Shown piece after piece: positions 5,423-12,498 of a stretch of DNA of 19,081 bases (position 1 is the first letter of the stretch; each line of letters begins with the position of its first letter). Source of the DNA: Chloroflexota bacterium (lineage in GTDB: Bacteria > Chloroflexota > Dehalococcoidia > Lucifugimonadales > JADFKI01); contig JADFKI010000025.1 of the NCBI GenBank assembly GCA_022565015.1, positions 1-19,081 of the forward strand, in the 5' to 3' direction. The notes beneath the pieces are model-generated. The model was not told where the DNA came from. It worked only from the letters and a program-made list of their open reading frames with translations, and did not search any database. The position numbers and the translations under genes are program-made.

Positions 5423-7066
5423 ATGGCAAAAGTAATAGGAAGCTACCTTATCGCAAGAACCCTCAAGGAAGAGGGAGTCGAGAAGCTCTTTTACCTCATG
5501 GGCGGCCCCAACTTCGACATCGTCATGGCGTGTCAGGACCTGGGAATAGAGGCAATCGATTTCCGTCACGAGCAGGCCGCCGCCTTTGCCGCGCACGCCT
5601 ACGCCAGGGTCAGCGGCAAGCCGGGTGTGGTGACCGCGGCGTCCGGGCCGGGCACCCTTAATCTGCTGACGGGCGTTTACACCGCCGCGGTGGACTGCGC
5701 ACCCATGGTTATCCTGGGCGGCGCAGGTCCCGTGCACGAGATTGGGCGCGATGCCTTCCAGGAAATCGACCAGGTGGGCGTGATGCAGCCAATCGTCAAG
5801 TACTGGCATCGCCCAACGATGGCGGCCCGATATCCCGAGATCGTGAGCACGGCGTATCGTCAGGCGATGTCGGGCAGGCCGGGGCCAGTCTATATAGACT
5901 GCGGCGCCGATGTACTTTACGAAGAGATCGAAGAAGACGACGCGATAAGGCCGACGCGGTTCACGAAGCGCAGCCGTCCCGCCGCCGAGTCTTACGCCGT
6001 CAAAGAGGCTGTTGAGATGCTGGCCGCGGCGGAGCGGCCGGTAATCATCGCCGGCGGAGGGGCCTTCTTCTCGGGCGCCGCGTCGGAGCTGGAGCGTCTC
6101 GTCGACCTGACGAGCACCCCCTTTTACACGGCTCCCATGTCCAGGGGACTCGTCCCCGAGGACCACCCGGTCTCGTTCCAGGGGGCCCGCAGCACCGCAA
6201 TGCGTGAGGCCGACCTGATATTCGTGGTCGGCACGCGATTGAACTGGATGCTGCAGTATGGCCGAAGATTTGCTGCCGACGCCAAGGTGATCCAGATAGA
6301 CATCGAGGCCAGTGAGATCGGCCACAACCGTAACATCGACCTGGGGATAGTCGGTGACGCCAGGACCGTACTTGCTCAGATCAACACAGAGGTCGAAGCC
6401 AACGGATCGAGCTTCGCCGGTAGACTGGAGTCGCCCTGGGTCTCCCATTTGCGTGAGGACAACGATCGGTGCGCCAAGCAGTCCGCCCCTCTGCTGAATT
6501 CGGACCAGACCCCCATTCACCCCCTGCGTCTGTGCAAAGAGATCCGCGACTTCCTGGACCGCGATGCCATCTTGAGCGTGGACGGTAACGAGATACTGCA
6601 TTTTGGACGCCAATCTCTGCCGACGTACGTTCCCGGGCACAGGCTTAACTCGGGCGTTACGGGCACGATGGGCGTCGGCCTCCCCTACGGCATCGGCGCG
6701 CAGATCGCCAAGCCCGACAAACAGGTCCTCGTGTTGCACGGCGATGGCTCCATGGGCCTGAACGCCATGGAGATCGACACCTGCGTTCGCTTCAACCTGC
6801 CGGTGGTCACGGTGATCAGCAACAACGCGGGTTGGACGGCTCGGACGCCCGACCACCGCAAGCCGGGTCGGGAGCTTGGCTTCACCAACTTCGACGGGAT
6901 GGCTCGGGAGCTGGGCGCTTACGGGGAGAGGGTAGAGGACCCCAACGAGATTCGACCCGCGCTGGAACGCGCATTCGGCAGCGGTAAGCCTGCGGTGATC
7001 AATGTTATCGTAGAGCCCACGGCGGCAGGCGTGTCCCGCGCGTGGGGCGGCTCCCGCATGGAGTAA
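5423..7066 (+). CDS. Thiamine-diphosphate enzyme, ALS / 2-hydroxyacyl-CoA lyase / oxalyl-CoA decarboxylase-like
   Basis: This 547-aa ThDP enzyme is expected to cleave or join a C-C bond next to a carbonyl. The N-terminal Pyr domain has the catalytic glutamate E50 in FRHEQAAAFAAHAYARV, then SGPGTLN (74-80) and RDAFQEIDQVGV (109-120). The middle domain runs roughly 190-350. The C-terminal PP domain has GTMGVGLPYG (414-423) and the ThDP/Mg motif GDGS (440-443) ending in NN (467-468). GRQSLPTYVPGHRLNSGVTG and the terminal INVIVEP resemble 2-hydroxyacyl-CoA lyase and oxalyl-CoA decarboxylase, while the AFQE region is equally acetolactate-synthase-like, so the exact reaction is open. The ATG at 5423 is preceded by AGGAGAGG at 3-4 nt. 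It is divergent from an operon with a CoA-transferase and thioesterase, which favours a CoA-ester substrate over branched-chain amino-acid synthesis. No regulatory ilvN-like subunit is adjacent. Confidence 0.85.
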   Translation: MAKVIGSYLIARTLKEEGVEKLFYLMGGPNFDIVMACQDLGIEAIDFRHEQAAAFAAHAYARVSGKPGVVTAASGPGTLNLLTGVYTAAVDCAPMVILGGAGPVHEIGRDAFQEIDQVGVMQPIVKYWHRPTMAARYPEIVSTAYRQAMSGRPGPVYIDCGADVLYEEIEEDDAIRPTRFTKRSRPAAESYAVKEAVEMLAAAERPVIIAGGGAFFSGAASELERLVDLTSTPFYTAPMSRGLVPEDHPVSFQGARSTAMREADLIFVVGTRLNWMLQYGRRFAADAKVIQIDIEASEIGHNRNIDLGIVGDARTVLAQINTEVEANGSSFAGRLESPWVSHLREDNDRCAKQSAPLLNSDQTPIHPLRLCKEIRDFLDRDAILSVDGNEILHFGRQSLPTYVPGHRLNSGVTGTMGVGLPYGIGAQIAKPDKQVLVLHGDGSMGLNAMEIDTCVRFNLPVVTVISNNAGWTARTPDHRKPGRELGFTNFDGMARELGAYGERVEDPNEIRPALERAFGSGKPAVINVIVEPTAAGVSRAWGGSRME

Positions 7067-7167
7067 GCAGACGGCCTTCGTTCGCGATAATCAACGTGAA
7101 TTGAACAGGAGCGCCCCGGCATGTCGGAGCGGCCCCGCGCATTGCGGCGATTTCACCTGAAAACCTG

Positions 7168-7194
7168 TTGAATGTCGTCTGCGTCCTGTATAAT
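7168..7194 (+). promoter_or_regulatory. Promoter of the polyamine operon
   Basis: A perfect -10 TATAAT (7189-7194) follows TTGAAT (7168-7173) at a short 15-nt spacing. The predicted start near 7201 gives a ~47-nt leader to the speH TTG start. I saw no SAM-riboswitch-like fold in it. Confidence 0.55.
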
Positions 7195-7247
7195 GGCTCT
7201 CTGTTCGAGGTAGGCCTCGTGGCCAAGCTCACATGGAGGGTAGGTGA

Positions 7248-7631
7248 TTGAATGCACCCACAAATGCACTAGGGATTCATCTTCTGTTAGACCTAAAGAA
7301 CTGTAAATCGGAGCTTCTCGACGATATCGAGTTCATCAGGCAGGCGATGATAAGCGCGGCGGACGAGGCGGGGGCGACCATAGTAGGAGAGACCTTCCAC
7401 AAGTTCTCGCCGCTGGGCGTAACGGGAATCATCGCAATAGCAGAATCCCATCTCTGTATACACACGTGGCCTGAGTACGGGTACGCCGCGGTGGATATAT
7501 TTACCTGCGGCGAGGAATTCAAGCCGTACGGGGCGGCGGATCTTCTCATCGAAAGTCTTCAGTGCGAGGGACCGGTCATTACGGAAGTAAGGCGTGGTGT
7601 GATAGCGGACCTGTCCGCGACGGTCGTATAG
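7248..7631 (+). CDS. speH: S-adenosylmethionine decarboxylase proenzyme
   Basis: This 127-aa class 1B SAM decarboxylase makes decarboxylated SAM, the aminopropyl donor for polyamines. The self-cleavage site is E66-S67 in AESHLCIHTWPE; S67 becomes the pyruvoyl group. H72 and C87 (FTCGEE) fall 5 and 20 residues after the serine, exactly as His68 and Cys83 follow Ser63 in the Thermotoga maritima enzyme. Length is normal for the short bacterial/archaeal form, and the proenzyme should split into beta and alpha chains. The start is TTG with GGAGGG (7235-7240) seven nt upstream; no in-frame ATG is available. It is followed after 90 nt by the aminopropyltransferase, the partner that uses its product. 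Confidence 0.95.
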   Translation: MNAPTNALGIHLLLDLKNCKSELLDDIEFIRQAMISAADEAGATIVGETFHKFSPLGVTGIIAIAESHLCIHTWPEYGYAAVDIFTCGEEFKPYGAADLLIESLQCEGPVITEVRRGVIADLSATVV

Positions 7632-7721
7632 TAGCTTTGCGTTTTCTTAATCGCTCATCATCTGAAGGTGACGGTTCTCTTTTGCTCGACCTAGCCACAC
7701 CAGTTTCTTGAAAGGCCCCCG

Positions 7722-8642
7722 ATGACCCCGTTACCTGAAGGCAACTGGCACAACGAGTTTATTACACCCGACTTCGTTCAGTCGGAACGCGTTAAGGAAG
7801 TCTTTTACAGCGGTAGGACGAAGTACCAGGAAGTGGTTGTCCTGGATGGGGCCTGTTTCGGGCGCAGCCTGGTCCTCGACGGCAAGACCCAGTCCACGGA
7901 GCTGGACGAGTTCGTGTACCACGAGGCGCTGGTGCATCCCAGCATGGTTGCTCATGACGCGCCGGAGACCGTGTTCGTCGCGGGCGGCGGCGAGGGCGCC
8001 ACGATAAGGGAAGTGCTTTCCCACAAGACGGTCAAGAAGGTGGTGATGGTGGATATCGACCGGGAGGTCGTCGAGCTCTGCCGTAAGTATCTGACCAATC
8101 ACCATCGAGGGTCCTTCGACGACGAGCGCCTCACGCTCATACACGAGGATGCCTTGGCTTACCTGGAAACCACCGACGAGCGCTTCGACGTCGCCATAAT
8201 CGACGTGCCCGACCCTCTGGAGGCGGGACCGGCCTACATGCTCTTCACTCAGGAGTTTTATCGGCTTCTCTCCGCCCGGCTTACGGCGAACGGTCTGATG
8301 GTCGCTCAGTCCGGCCCGACTGGTCCGTCCTTCTACGAGCAGTGCTTCTCGGCTGTTGCCAGCACGGTGGGCTCCGTATTCCCGCGGGCCTATCTGTACG
8401 AGGCCTTTATCCCCTCTTTCGGCTCTACATGGGGCTTCGTCATAGGCTCTCTCGGACCGGACCCGATGTCGATGACCGCCGATGATATTGACGAACGTAT
8501 CGTATCGCGAATTGACGATGAGTTGCGGTTCTATGACGGCGTGACTCAGCAGGGCATGTTCGGCGTGCCCAAGTTCCTCAGGCAGGCCGTCGCCCGGGAG
8601 AAGAGAGTCATCACGGAGGCCGACCCACTTTTCGTGGTCTGA
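7722..8642 (+). CDS. speE: Aminopropyltransferase (spermidine/thermospermine synthase family)
   Basis: This 306-aa enzyme transfers an aminopropyl group from decarboxylated SAM to a polyamine. Key parts are YQEVVVLD (35-42), LDGKTQSTELDEFVYHEALVHP (from 52), the nucleotide loop GGGEGATIREVL (88-99), VMVDID (108-113), HEDA (141-144) and the catalytic aspartate D161 in IIDVPDP. Within the family, GPAYMLFT (169-176), QSGPTG (196-201) and the later IPSFGSTWGF are closer to my recollection of plant ACL5 thermospermine synthase (GGPCYQLYT, QAGPAG, IPSYADTWGW) than to E. coli SpeE. The product may thus be thermospermine or another long-chain polyamine. The ATG at 7722 follows AAAGG at 6 nt. It is co-transcribed with speH from the promoter at 7168-7194. 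Confidence 0.92.
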   Translation: MTPLPEGNWHNEFITPDFVQSERVKEVFYSGRTKYQEVVVLDGACFGRSLVLDGKTQSTELDEFVYHEALVHPSMVAHDAPETVFVAGGGEGATIREVLSHKTVKKVVMVDIDREVVELCRKYLTNHHRGSFDDERLTLIHEDALAYLETTDERFDVAIIDVPDPLEAGPAYMLFTQEFYRLLSARLTANGLMVAQSGPTGPSFYEQCFSAVASTVGSVFPRAYLYEAFIPSFGSTWGFVIGSLGPDPMSMTADDIDERIVSRIDDELRFYDGVTQQGMFGVPKFLRQAVAREKRVITEADPLFVV

Positions 8643-8777
8643 GACCATCTCCCCCTTCCCTCTTTGCAATATTTACACACACTCTCCGATTACCAATTCC
8701 CGACGTAATCTCAACTTATTCGCCGTTGAGCACGGATTCGTGAGGGTGGAATTCTCGGCCTTTGGGCCTCGTCGAGA

Positions 8778-8786
8778 TGCTATAAT
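8778..8786 (+). promoter_or_regulatory. Extended -10 promoter of the helicase gene
   Basis: TGC plus TATAAT (8781-8786) is a consensus extended -10 with no clear -35. The expected transcription start (~8792-8793) coincides with the GAGG Shine-Dalgarno (8793-8796), which lies 5 nt before the ATG at 8802, so the mRNA would have a leader of only about 9-10 nt. It shares the 11-mer ATGCTATAATC with the promoter at 320-330. Confidence 0.6.
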
Positions 8787-8801
8787 CTCACCGAGGCACA
8801 G

Positions 8802-11066
8802 ATGACGATAGATCTCCTTGAAGGACTGAATCCCAAGCAACGTGAAGCCGTTGAGACCATCGAAGGGCCCCTGCTTATTATCGCGGGCCCCGGCAGCGGC
8901 AAGACCAGGGTAATTACACATCGGATCGCATATCTCGTTCGAGTAGTAGGCGTGTCGCCGTACCGAATCGCCGCGGTCACGTTCACAAACAAGGCCGCGC
9001 GGGAGATGCGCCAACGACTGGCGCCAATGGTCGGTCCGGCCATGGAGCACCTGACTGTCGGTACCTTCCACGCCTTCTGCGCGAACATGCTCCGCAGGGA
9101 AGGCCGGCATATCGGCCTCGATTCCAGCTTCGTGATATACGACGATTCGGACCAGATGTCCCTCATGAAGCGCACGATGAGCGAGCTGGACATAGACGCC
9201 AAGCAGATCGCCCCCCGTGCGATCCTCTCCCGGATATCCGGCGCAAAGAGCCAGCTGCTTACCTCAGAGGGACTGGCCATGCAGACGGGCAGCTACTTCG
9301 ACGAGATCGTCGTAAGGGCCTACGAGCACTACGACGCCTTGCTGGAGCAGAGTGATGCCGTGGACTTCGACGACCTGCTGCTCAAGACCTATTTCTTGCT
9401 GGACAAGGTCCCCGAGGTCGCGCAGAAGTACCAGGAACGCTACGTCCACCTGATGATCGACGAGTTCCAGGACACGAACGTTGTCCAATACGCGATTGCC
9501 AGGCAGCTCGCCCGCAACTACCTCAATCTCTGCGCCGTGGGCGACCCGGACCAGTCCATATACACCTGGCGCAACGCCGACATCCGAAACATATTGAGCT
9601 TTCAGGACGACTATCCGAAGGCCAAGATTATCGCCCTGGAAGAGAACTACCGCTCAACGCAGACCATCCTCGACGCGGCCGGCAGTCTGATCTCCGCCAA
9701 CACGCAGCGTGTGGAAAAGTCCTTATGGACGAGCAACGGCCGGGGCGTGCCCATCGTTGTCAGCGAAGGCTACAACGAGCAGGAGGAGGCGAAGCTCGTC
9801 GTCAAGGAGATTCAAAGGCTAGCCAGGCGGGAGGGCTACAAGCTGGGAGAAATCGCGGTGATGTATCGGGTCAACGCCCAGTCTCGAGCCTTGGAGGAGT
9901 CCTGCCTGCGATACGGAATACCTTACCAGGTAGTCGGCGGCATGAAGTTCTACCAGCGACAAGAGGTCAAGGACATCACCGCCTACCTGAAGCTGATCGC
10001 CAACCCCAAGGACGACGTTGCCCTGGCCCGCGTCATCAACGTGCCTACGCGGGGTATCGGACAGCGCACGGTAGACGAGCTGTCCCGCATCGCCAGGGAT
10101 ACTGAGACCTCCATGTTCGGCGCTCTGGAGAAGATCGCACAGGGCGAACAGCTTGAAGGCAACGCCCTTGCGAGCCTGTTCGCACCCCGATCGCTGCGCG
10201 CCCTGGAGGACTTCCATCGCCTAATGAAGGGACTAGCGGAAGAGCGGGGCAAGCTCGATCTCGCAGAGCTGATTGAACAGACGGTCGAGCGCACCGGATA
10301 TAAGAGGCACTTGTTAGACCAGACCGATAGGGGCGAGGAGCGACTGGAGAACCTTGACGAGTTCAAGAGCAGCGCAAGGGACTTCATTCATCTTGGAATA
10401 AACGACGCGCTCACGGCGTTCCTGGAGAGCGTGAGCCTGGTAGCGGACGTAGACTCGCTCGAAGAGAAGGCCGATGCCATAACCCTCATTACGCTGCATC
10501 AGGCAAAGGGCCTGGAGTACCGGGCGGTGTTCATGGTGGGCATGGAGGAGGGCCTACTTCCCCATATGCGTTCCATCGACAGCGGGGATCCCGGTGAGCT
10601 GGAAGAGGAGCGCCGCCTCTGCTACGTCGGTGTTACCCGCGCCAAGGAGAGGCTCTACCTGCTGCGGGCGTTTCGGCGCGGCTTCAGAGGCGGCTCGGAG
10701 CCGACCACGCCGTCTCGCTTCCTGCTGGACATCCCACAGGTGCTGATAGAGGCGCCGCCCAAGGCCGAGCCCAGGCAGAAAAAGGCGTCCGCGGCCTGGT
10801 CGTCCAGCGGCGATGGTGCAGCCGAAAAACCCGGCGCAATGGAGCCAACCCGCCGCAGGGTCACGAGAGGCAGACCGCGAGAGGCGGAGCCGGTCGTCGC
10901 GCACTTTGTTGCCGGCGACAAGGTGAAGCACGCCACGTTCGGCGAGGGCATAGTCGTGGACTGCAAACCGATCAGAGACGACTTCGAAGTCACCGTTGCG
11001 TTCACGGACGGAGCGGGAATCAAGCGGCTGATGCTGGGATTCGCCCCGCTGGAGAAGCTGGGGTAG
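8802..11066 (+). CDS. pcrA: ATP-dependent DNA helicase, PcrA/UvrD family
   Basis: This is a 754-aa superfamily 1A 3'-5' helicase for nucleotide excision repair, fork maintenance and clearing of RecA or stalled polymerase. Visible motifs are the Q-motif region LNPKQREAV (9-17), Walker A AGPGSGKT (28-35), VTFTNKAAREM, GTFHAF, Walker B/motif II DEFQDTN, motif III VGDPDQSIYTWR, motif IV EENYRST, motif V TLHQAKGLEYRAVFMVGMEEG and motif VI YVGVTRAKERLYL. A low-complexity linker follows, then a C-terminal GDKVKHATFGEGIVV segment, which in PcrA/UvrD forms the Tudor-like domain that contacts RNA polymerase. Length is typical. Its own promoter lies directly upstream, and the gene appears monocistronic. 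Confidence 0.96.
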   Translation: MTIDLLEGLNPKQREAVETIEGPLLIIAGPGSGKTRVITHRIAYLVRVVGVSPYRIAAVTFTNKAAREMRQRLAPMVGPAMEHLTVGTFHAFCANMLRREGRHIGLDSSFVIYDDSDQMSLMKRTMSELDIDAKQIAPRAILSRISGAKSQLLTSEGLAMQTGSYFDEIVVRAYEHYDALLEQSDAVDFDDLLLKTYFLLDKVPEVAQKYQERYVHLMIDEFQDTNVVQYAIARQLARNYLNLCAVGDPDQSIYTWRNADIRNILSFQDDYPKAKIIALEENYRSTQTILDAAGSLISANTQRVEKSLWTSNGRGVPIVVSEGYNEQEEAKLVVKEIQRLARREGYKLGEIAVMYRVNAQSRALEESCLRYGIPYQVVGGMKFYQRQEVKDITAYLKLIANPKDDVALARVINVPTRGIGQRTVDELSRIARDTETSMFGALEKIAQGEQLEGNALASLFAPRSLRALEDFHRLMKGLAEERGKLDLAELIEQTVERTGYKRHLLDQTDRGEERLENLDEFKSSARDFIHLGINDALTAFLESVSLVADVDSLEEKADAITLITLHQAKGLEYRAVFMVGMEEGLLPHMRSIDSGDPGELEEERRLCYVGVTRAKERLYLLRAFRRGFRGGSEPTTPSRFLLDIPQVLIEAPPKAEPRQKKASAAWSSSGDGAAEKPGAMEPTRRRVTRGRPREAEPVVAHFVAGDKVKHATFGEGIVVDCKPIRDDFEVTVAFTDGAGIKRLMLGFAPLEKLG

Positions 11067-11083
11067 CCGTTGGAATTATGTAG

Positions 11084-11107
11084 GCGTGTCGCCTCTCCTT
11101 GACACGC
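11084..11107. promoter_or_regulatory. Inverted repeat overlapping a -35 element (operator or attenuator candidate)
   Basis: GCGTGTC (11084-11090) and GACACGC (11101-11107) form a perfect 7-bp stem around a 10-nt loop. The right arm overlaps the TTGACA -35 hexamer (11099-11104) of the dehydratase promoter. No T-run follows directly, so a helicase terminator is less likely; the T-tract begins 20 nt later. Confidence 0.4.
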
Positions 11108-11127
11108 GCCGAGCTCAGCCGTACACT
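11099..11127 (+). promoter_or_regulatory. Sigma70 promoter of the dehydratase genes
   Basis: A perfect TTGACA (11099-11104), a 17-nt spacer and TACACT (11122-11127, 4/6 of the -10 consensus). The start would be near 11134, leaving ~42 nt to the ATG at 11176. Confidence 0.6.
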
Positions 11128-11175
11128 TTTTTTCGTCAATATACAGTCTCGTTCATATGCCATCAGGAGCAGCCC

Positions 11176-11640
11176 ATGACGCAGGAATCCGTTATCACAC
11201 AGGAGATGCGTGACGTAATCGGCGTCGAGTCCGAGGCCGTTACGTACGATGTGGAAAGGGGCGCGATCAGGAAGTTCGCCGAGGCCATCGGTGACGATAA
11301 TCCCCTCTACGTCGACGAGGAGGCCGCAAGGAAAAGCAGGTACGGCGGCCTTATCGCTCCGCCGACGTTCATGCGGTCCATGAGCGCCGGCAGGTCCAGG
11401 GCAACCGTGCAGAGCCCATACCCGGCGGCCCTCGACGGCGGAAGCGAGTGGGAGTACTTCGAGCCCGTCAGGCCGGGGGACCGCATTTCCGTGACCATGA
11501 AGGTATCCGAGATGTTCGAGCGCGAGGGCAGGCTGGGCAACATGCTCTTCATTATTCGCGAGACGAGCTACGTGAACCAGTTCGGAAAGACGGTCGCGAT
11601 TCAACGCGGCACCGGAATAAGCTATCAGCCTTCAGAGTGA
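11176..11640 (+). CDS. MaoC N-terminal-like (FAS1/HadA-type) dehydratase subunit
   Basis: This 154-aa hot-dog protein is of the MaoC_dehydrat_N/HadA type. The signature region AEAIGDDNPLYVDEEAARKS (35-54) matches the family, where the hydratase motif GDxNPIH reads GDDNPLY: D40 is kept but the catalytic histidine is replaced by Y45. GGLIAPPTFM and the later WEYFEPVRPGDRI are also typical. In mycobacterial HadAB/HadBC such a subunit binds the acyl chain and needs a catalytic HadB-type partner, and one follows 345 nt downstream. The likely reaction is hydration or dehydration of a (3R)-hydroxyacyl thioester. The ATG at 11176 follows AGGAG at 6 nt; upstream in-frame codons back to 11086 include the promoter and are not coding. 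Confidence 0.82.
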   Translation: MTQESVITQEMRDVIGVESEAVTYDVERGAIRKFAEAIGDDNPLYVDEEAARKSRYGGLIAPPTFMRSMSAGRSRATVQSPYPAALDGGSEWEYFEPVRPGDRISVTMKVSEMFEREGRLGNMLFIIRETSYVNQFGKTVAIQRGTGISYQPSE

Positions 11641-11985
11641 TATTTACGAAGAAAGAATCGGCAACTATTTCAAAGGATGGTTCGACAAGCTCTCCGTAGA
11701 AGCGGAGTCCGAAGATATACATGCTAAGGAGTCGGACACCACGAACGGAGATAGTTCATTCTGCCCATTAGTCCTGTCCGACTCCCTAATTCGAATATCT
11801 TCGGACTCTCCGACTCTTATGAGGAATATCTTCGGAGTCCGATCCATCGGACCTGCCTGAGGCGGGAGAGCTTGTCGAAGGATGGTCCATTCTGGATAGA
11901 CGTTCTGTGAGAGTTCTAGTCGTAAGCATGAAATATTTCGAGCCGCGGACGTGAAAAAAAGTCGAACCCGTAAGGATGAAAAACG
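11641..11985. other. Intergenic region between dehydratase subunits, filled by repeats
   Basis: No gene is visible in this 345-nt gap. A long minus-strand open frame covers part of it but continues antisense through the next gene and is not credible. Most of the gap is a MITE-like element (11675-11885 with its flanking repeats). The remaining ~100 nt before the second dehydratase is AT-richer and ends in its ribosome-binding site (AAGGA, 11972-11976). Confidence 0.6.
11675..11885. mobile_element. MITE-like element with terminal inverted repeats and direct-repeat flanks
   Basis: Perfect 15-bp terminal inverted repeats, TTCGACAAGCTCTCC (11681-11695) and GGAGAGCTTGTCGAA (11865-11879), enclose 199 bp and are flanked by the 6-bp direct repeat GGATGG (11675-11680 and 11880-11885), like a target-site duplication. 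Inside are nested inverted repeats: GAGTCCGAAGATAT (11705-11718) with its complement at 11795-11808, GGAGTCGGACA (11728-11738) with its complement at 11775-11785, and a 7-2-7 palindrome GTCCGAT-CC-ATCGGAC (11837-11852). No protein is encoded, so any transposition would need a transposase in trans. Confidence 0.6.
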
Positions 11986-12420
11986 ATGGGCGAGCAGATA
12001 TATTTCGAAGACGTCGATGAGGGAGCGGAGATCCCTACGCTCCGTAAGGACCCCACCACTCAACAGCTGGTGAAGTACGCCGGGGCCTCCGGCGACTACT
12101 ACCAGATTCACTACGACAAGGACTTCGCACTCGGCAACGGCCTGCCCAACGTAATTCTTCACGGTGCGCTGAAGGGCGCCTGGATGGGGCAGATCCTGAC
12201 GGACTGGATTGGGGAGCAGGGCACGCTCAAGAAATTCACCACCCAGTATCGAGGCATGGATGTTCCGGGCACGCCGATATACGGCAAGGGCGTCGTCAAC
12301 AAGAAGTACGTTGAGGGTGACGAGAGGCTGCTGGAGTGTGAGATCTGGCTGGAGAACTCCGAGGGCCAGAAGACGACGACGGGTTCGGCAATCGTCTCGC
12401 TGCCGTCCCGAGACAGCTAG
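11986..12420 (+). CDS. MaoC-like (HadB-type) catalytic dehydratase subunit
   Basis: This 144-aa hot-dog protein carries the hydratase-2 signature: YAGASGDYYQIHYDKDFA (31-48) contains the Asp/His catalytic pair D37 and H42 with the normal D-x4-H spacing. GLPNVILHGALKGAWMGQIL (from 52) is the following family helix. It should catalyse reversible hydration of 2-enoyl thioesters (CoA or ACP). The neighbouring HadA-type protein lacks the histidine, so the two probably form a heterodimer as in mycobacterial HadAB. The ATG at 11986 is preceded by AAGGA at 9 nt. Whether it is still co-transcribed with the first subunit across the inserted element is uncertain; I see no strong promoter of its own. Confidence 0.86.
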   Translation: MGEQIYFEDVDEGAEIPTLRKDPTTQQLVKYAGASGDYYQIHYDKDFALGNGLPNVILHGALKGAWMGQILTDWIGEQGTLKKFTTQYRGMDVPGTPIYGKGVVNKKYVEGDERLLECEIWLENSEGQKTTTGSAIVSLPSRDS

Positions 12421-12498
12421 CAGCATCTTACGGAAAAATCATCCTGCAGCGGCCCGGTCCCCTGAGAATGTTATTCAGTATCACGGCGTGAGAGCGAA

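Noticed and set aside
5387..6856. 489-codon open frame on the minus strand
   Set aside because: It lies wholly antisense to the clearly conserved ThDP enzyme; its sequence shows no recognisable domain and follows from the codon bias of a GC-rich gene.
1453..7066. Canonical oxalate degradation pair (frc/oxc)
   Set aside because: The transferase and ThDP enzyme are only family-level matches, lie in divergent transcripts, and I see no diagnostic formyl-CoA transferase glycine loop; kept only as an analogy.
7195..7247. SAM-sensing riboswitch before speH
   Set aside because: The leader is only ~47 nt and no SAM-riboswitch-like fold was recognised.
7731..8669. 312-codon open frame on the minus strand
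   Set aside because: Antisense shadow of the aminopropyltransferase gene.
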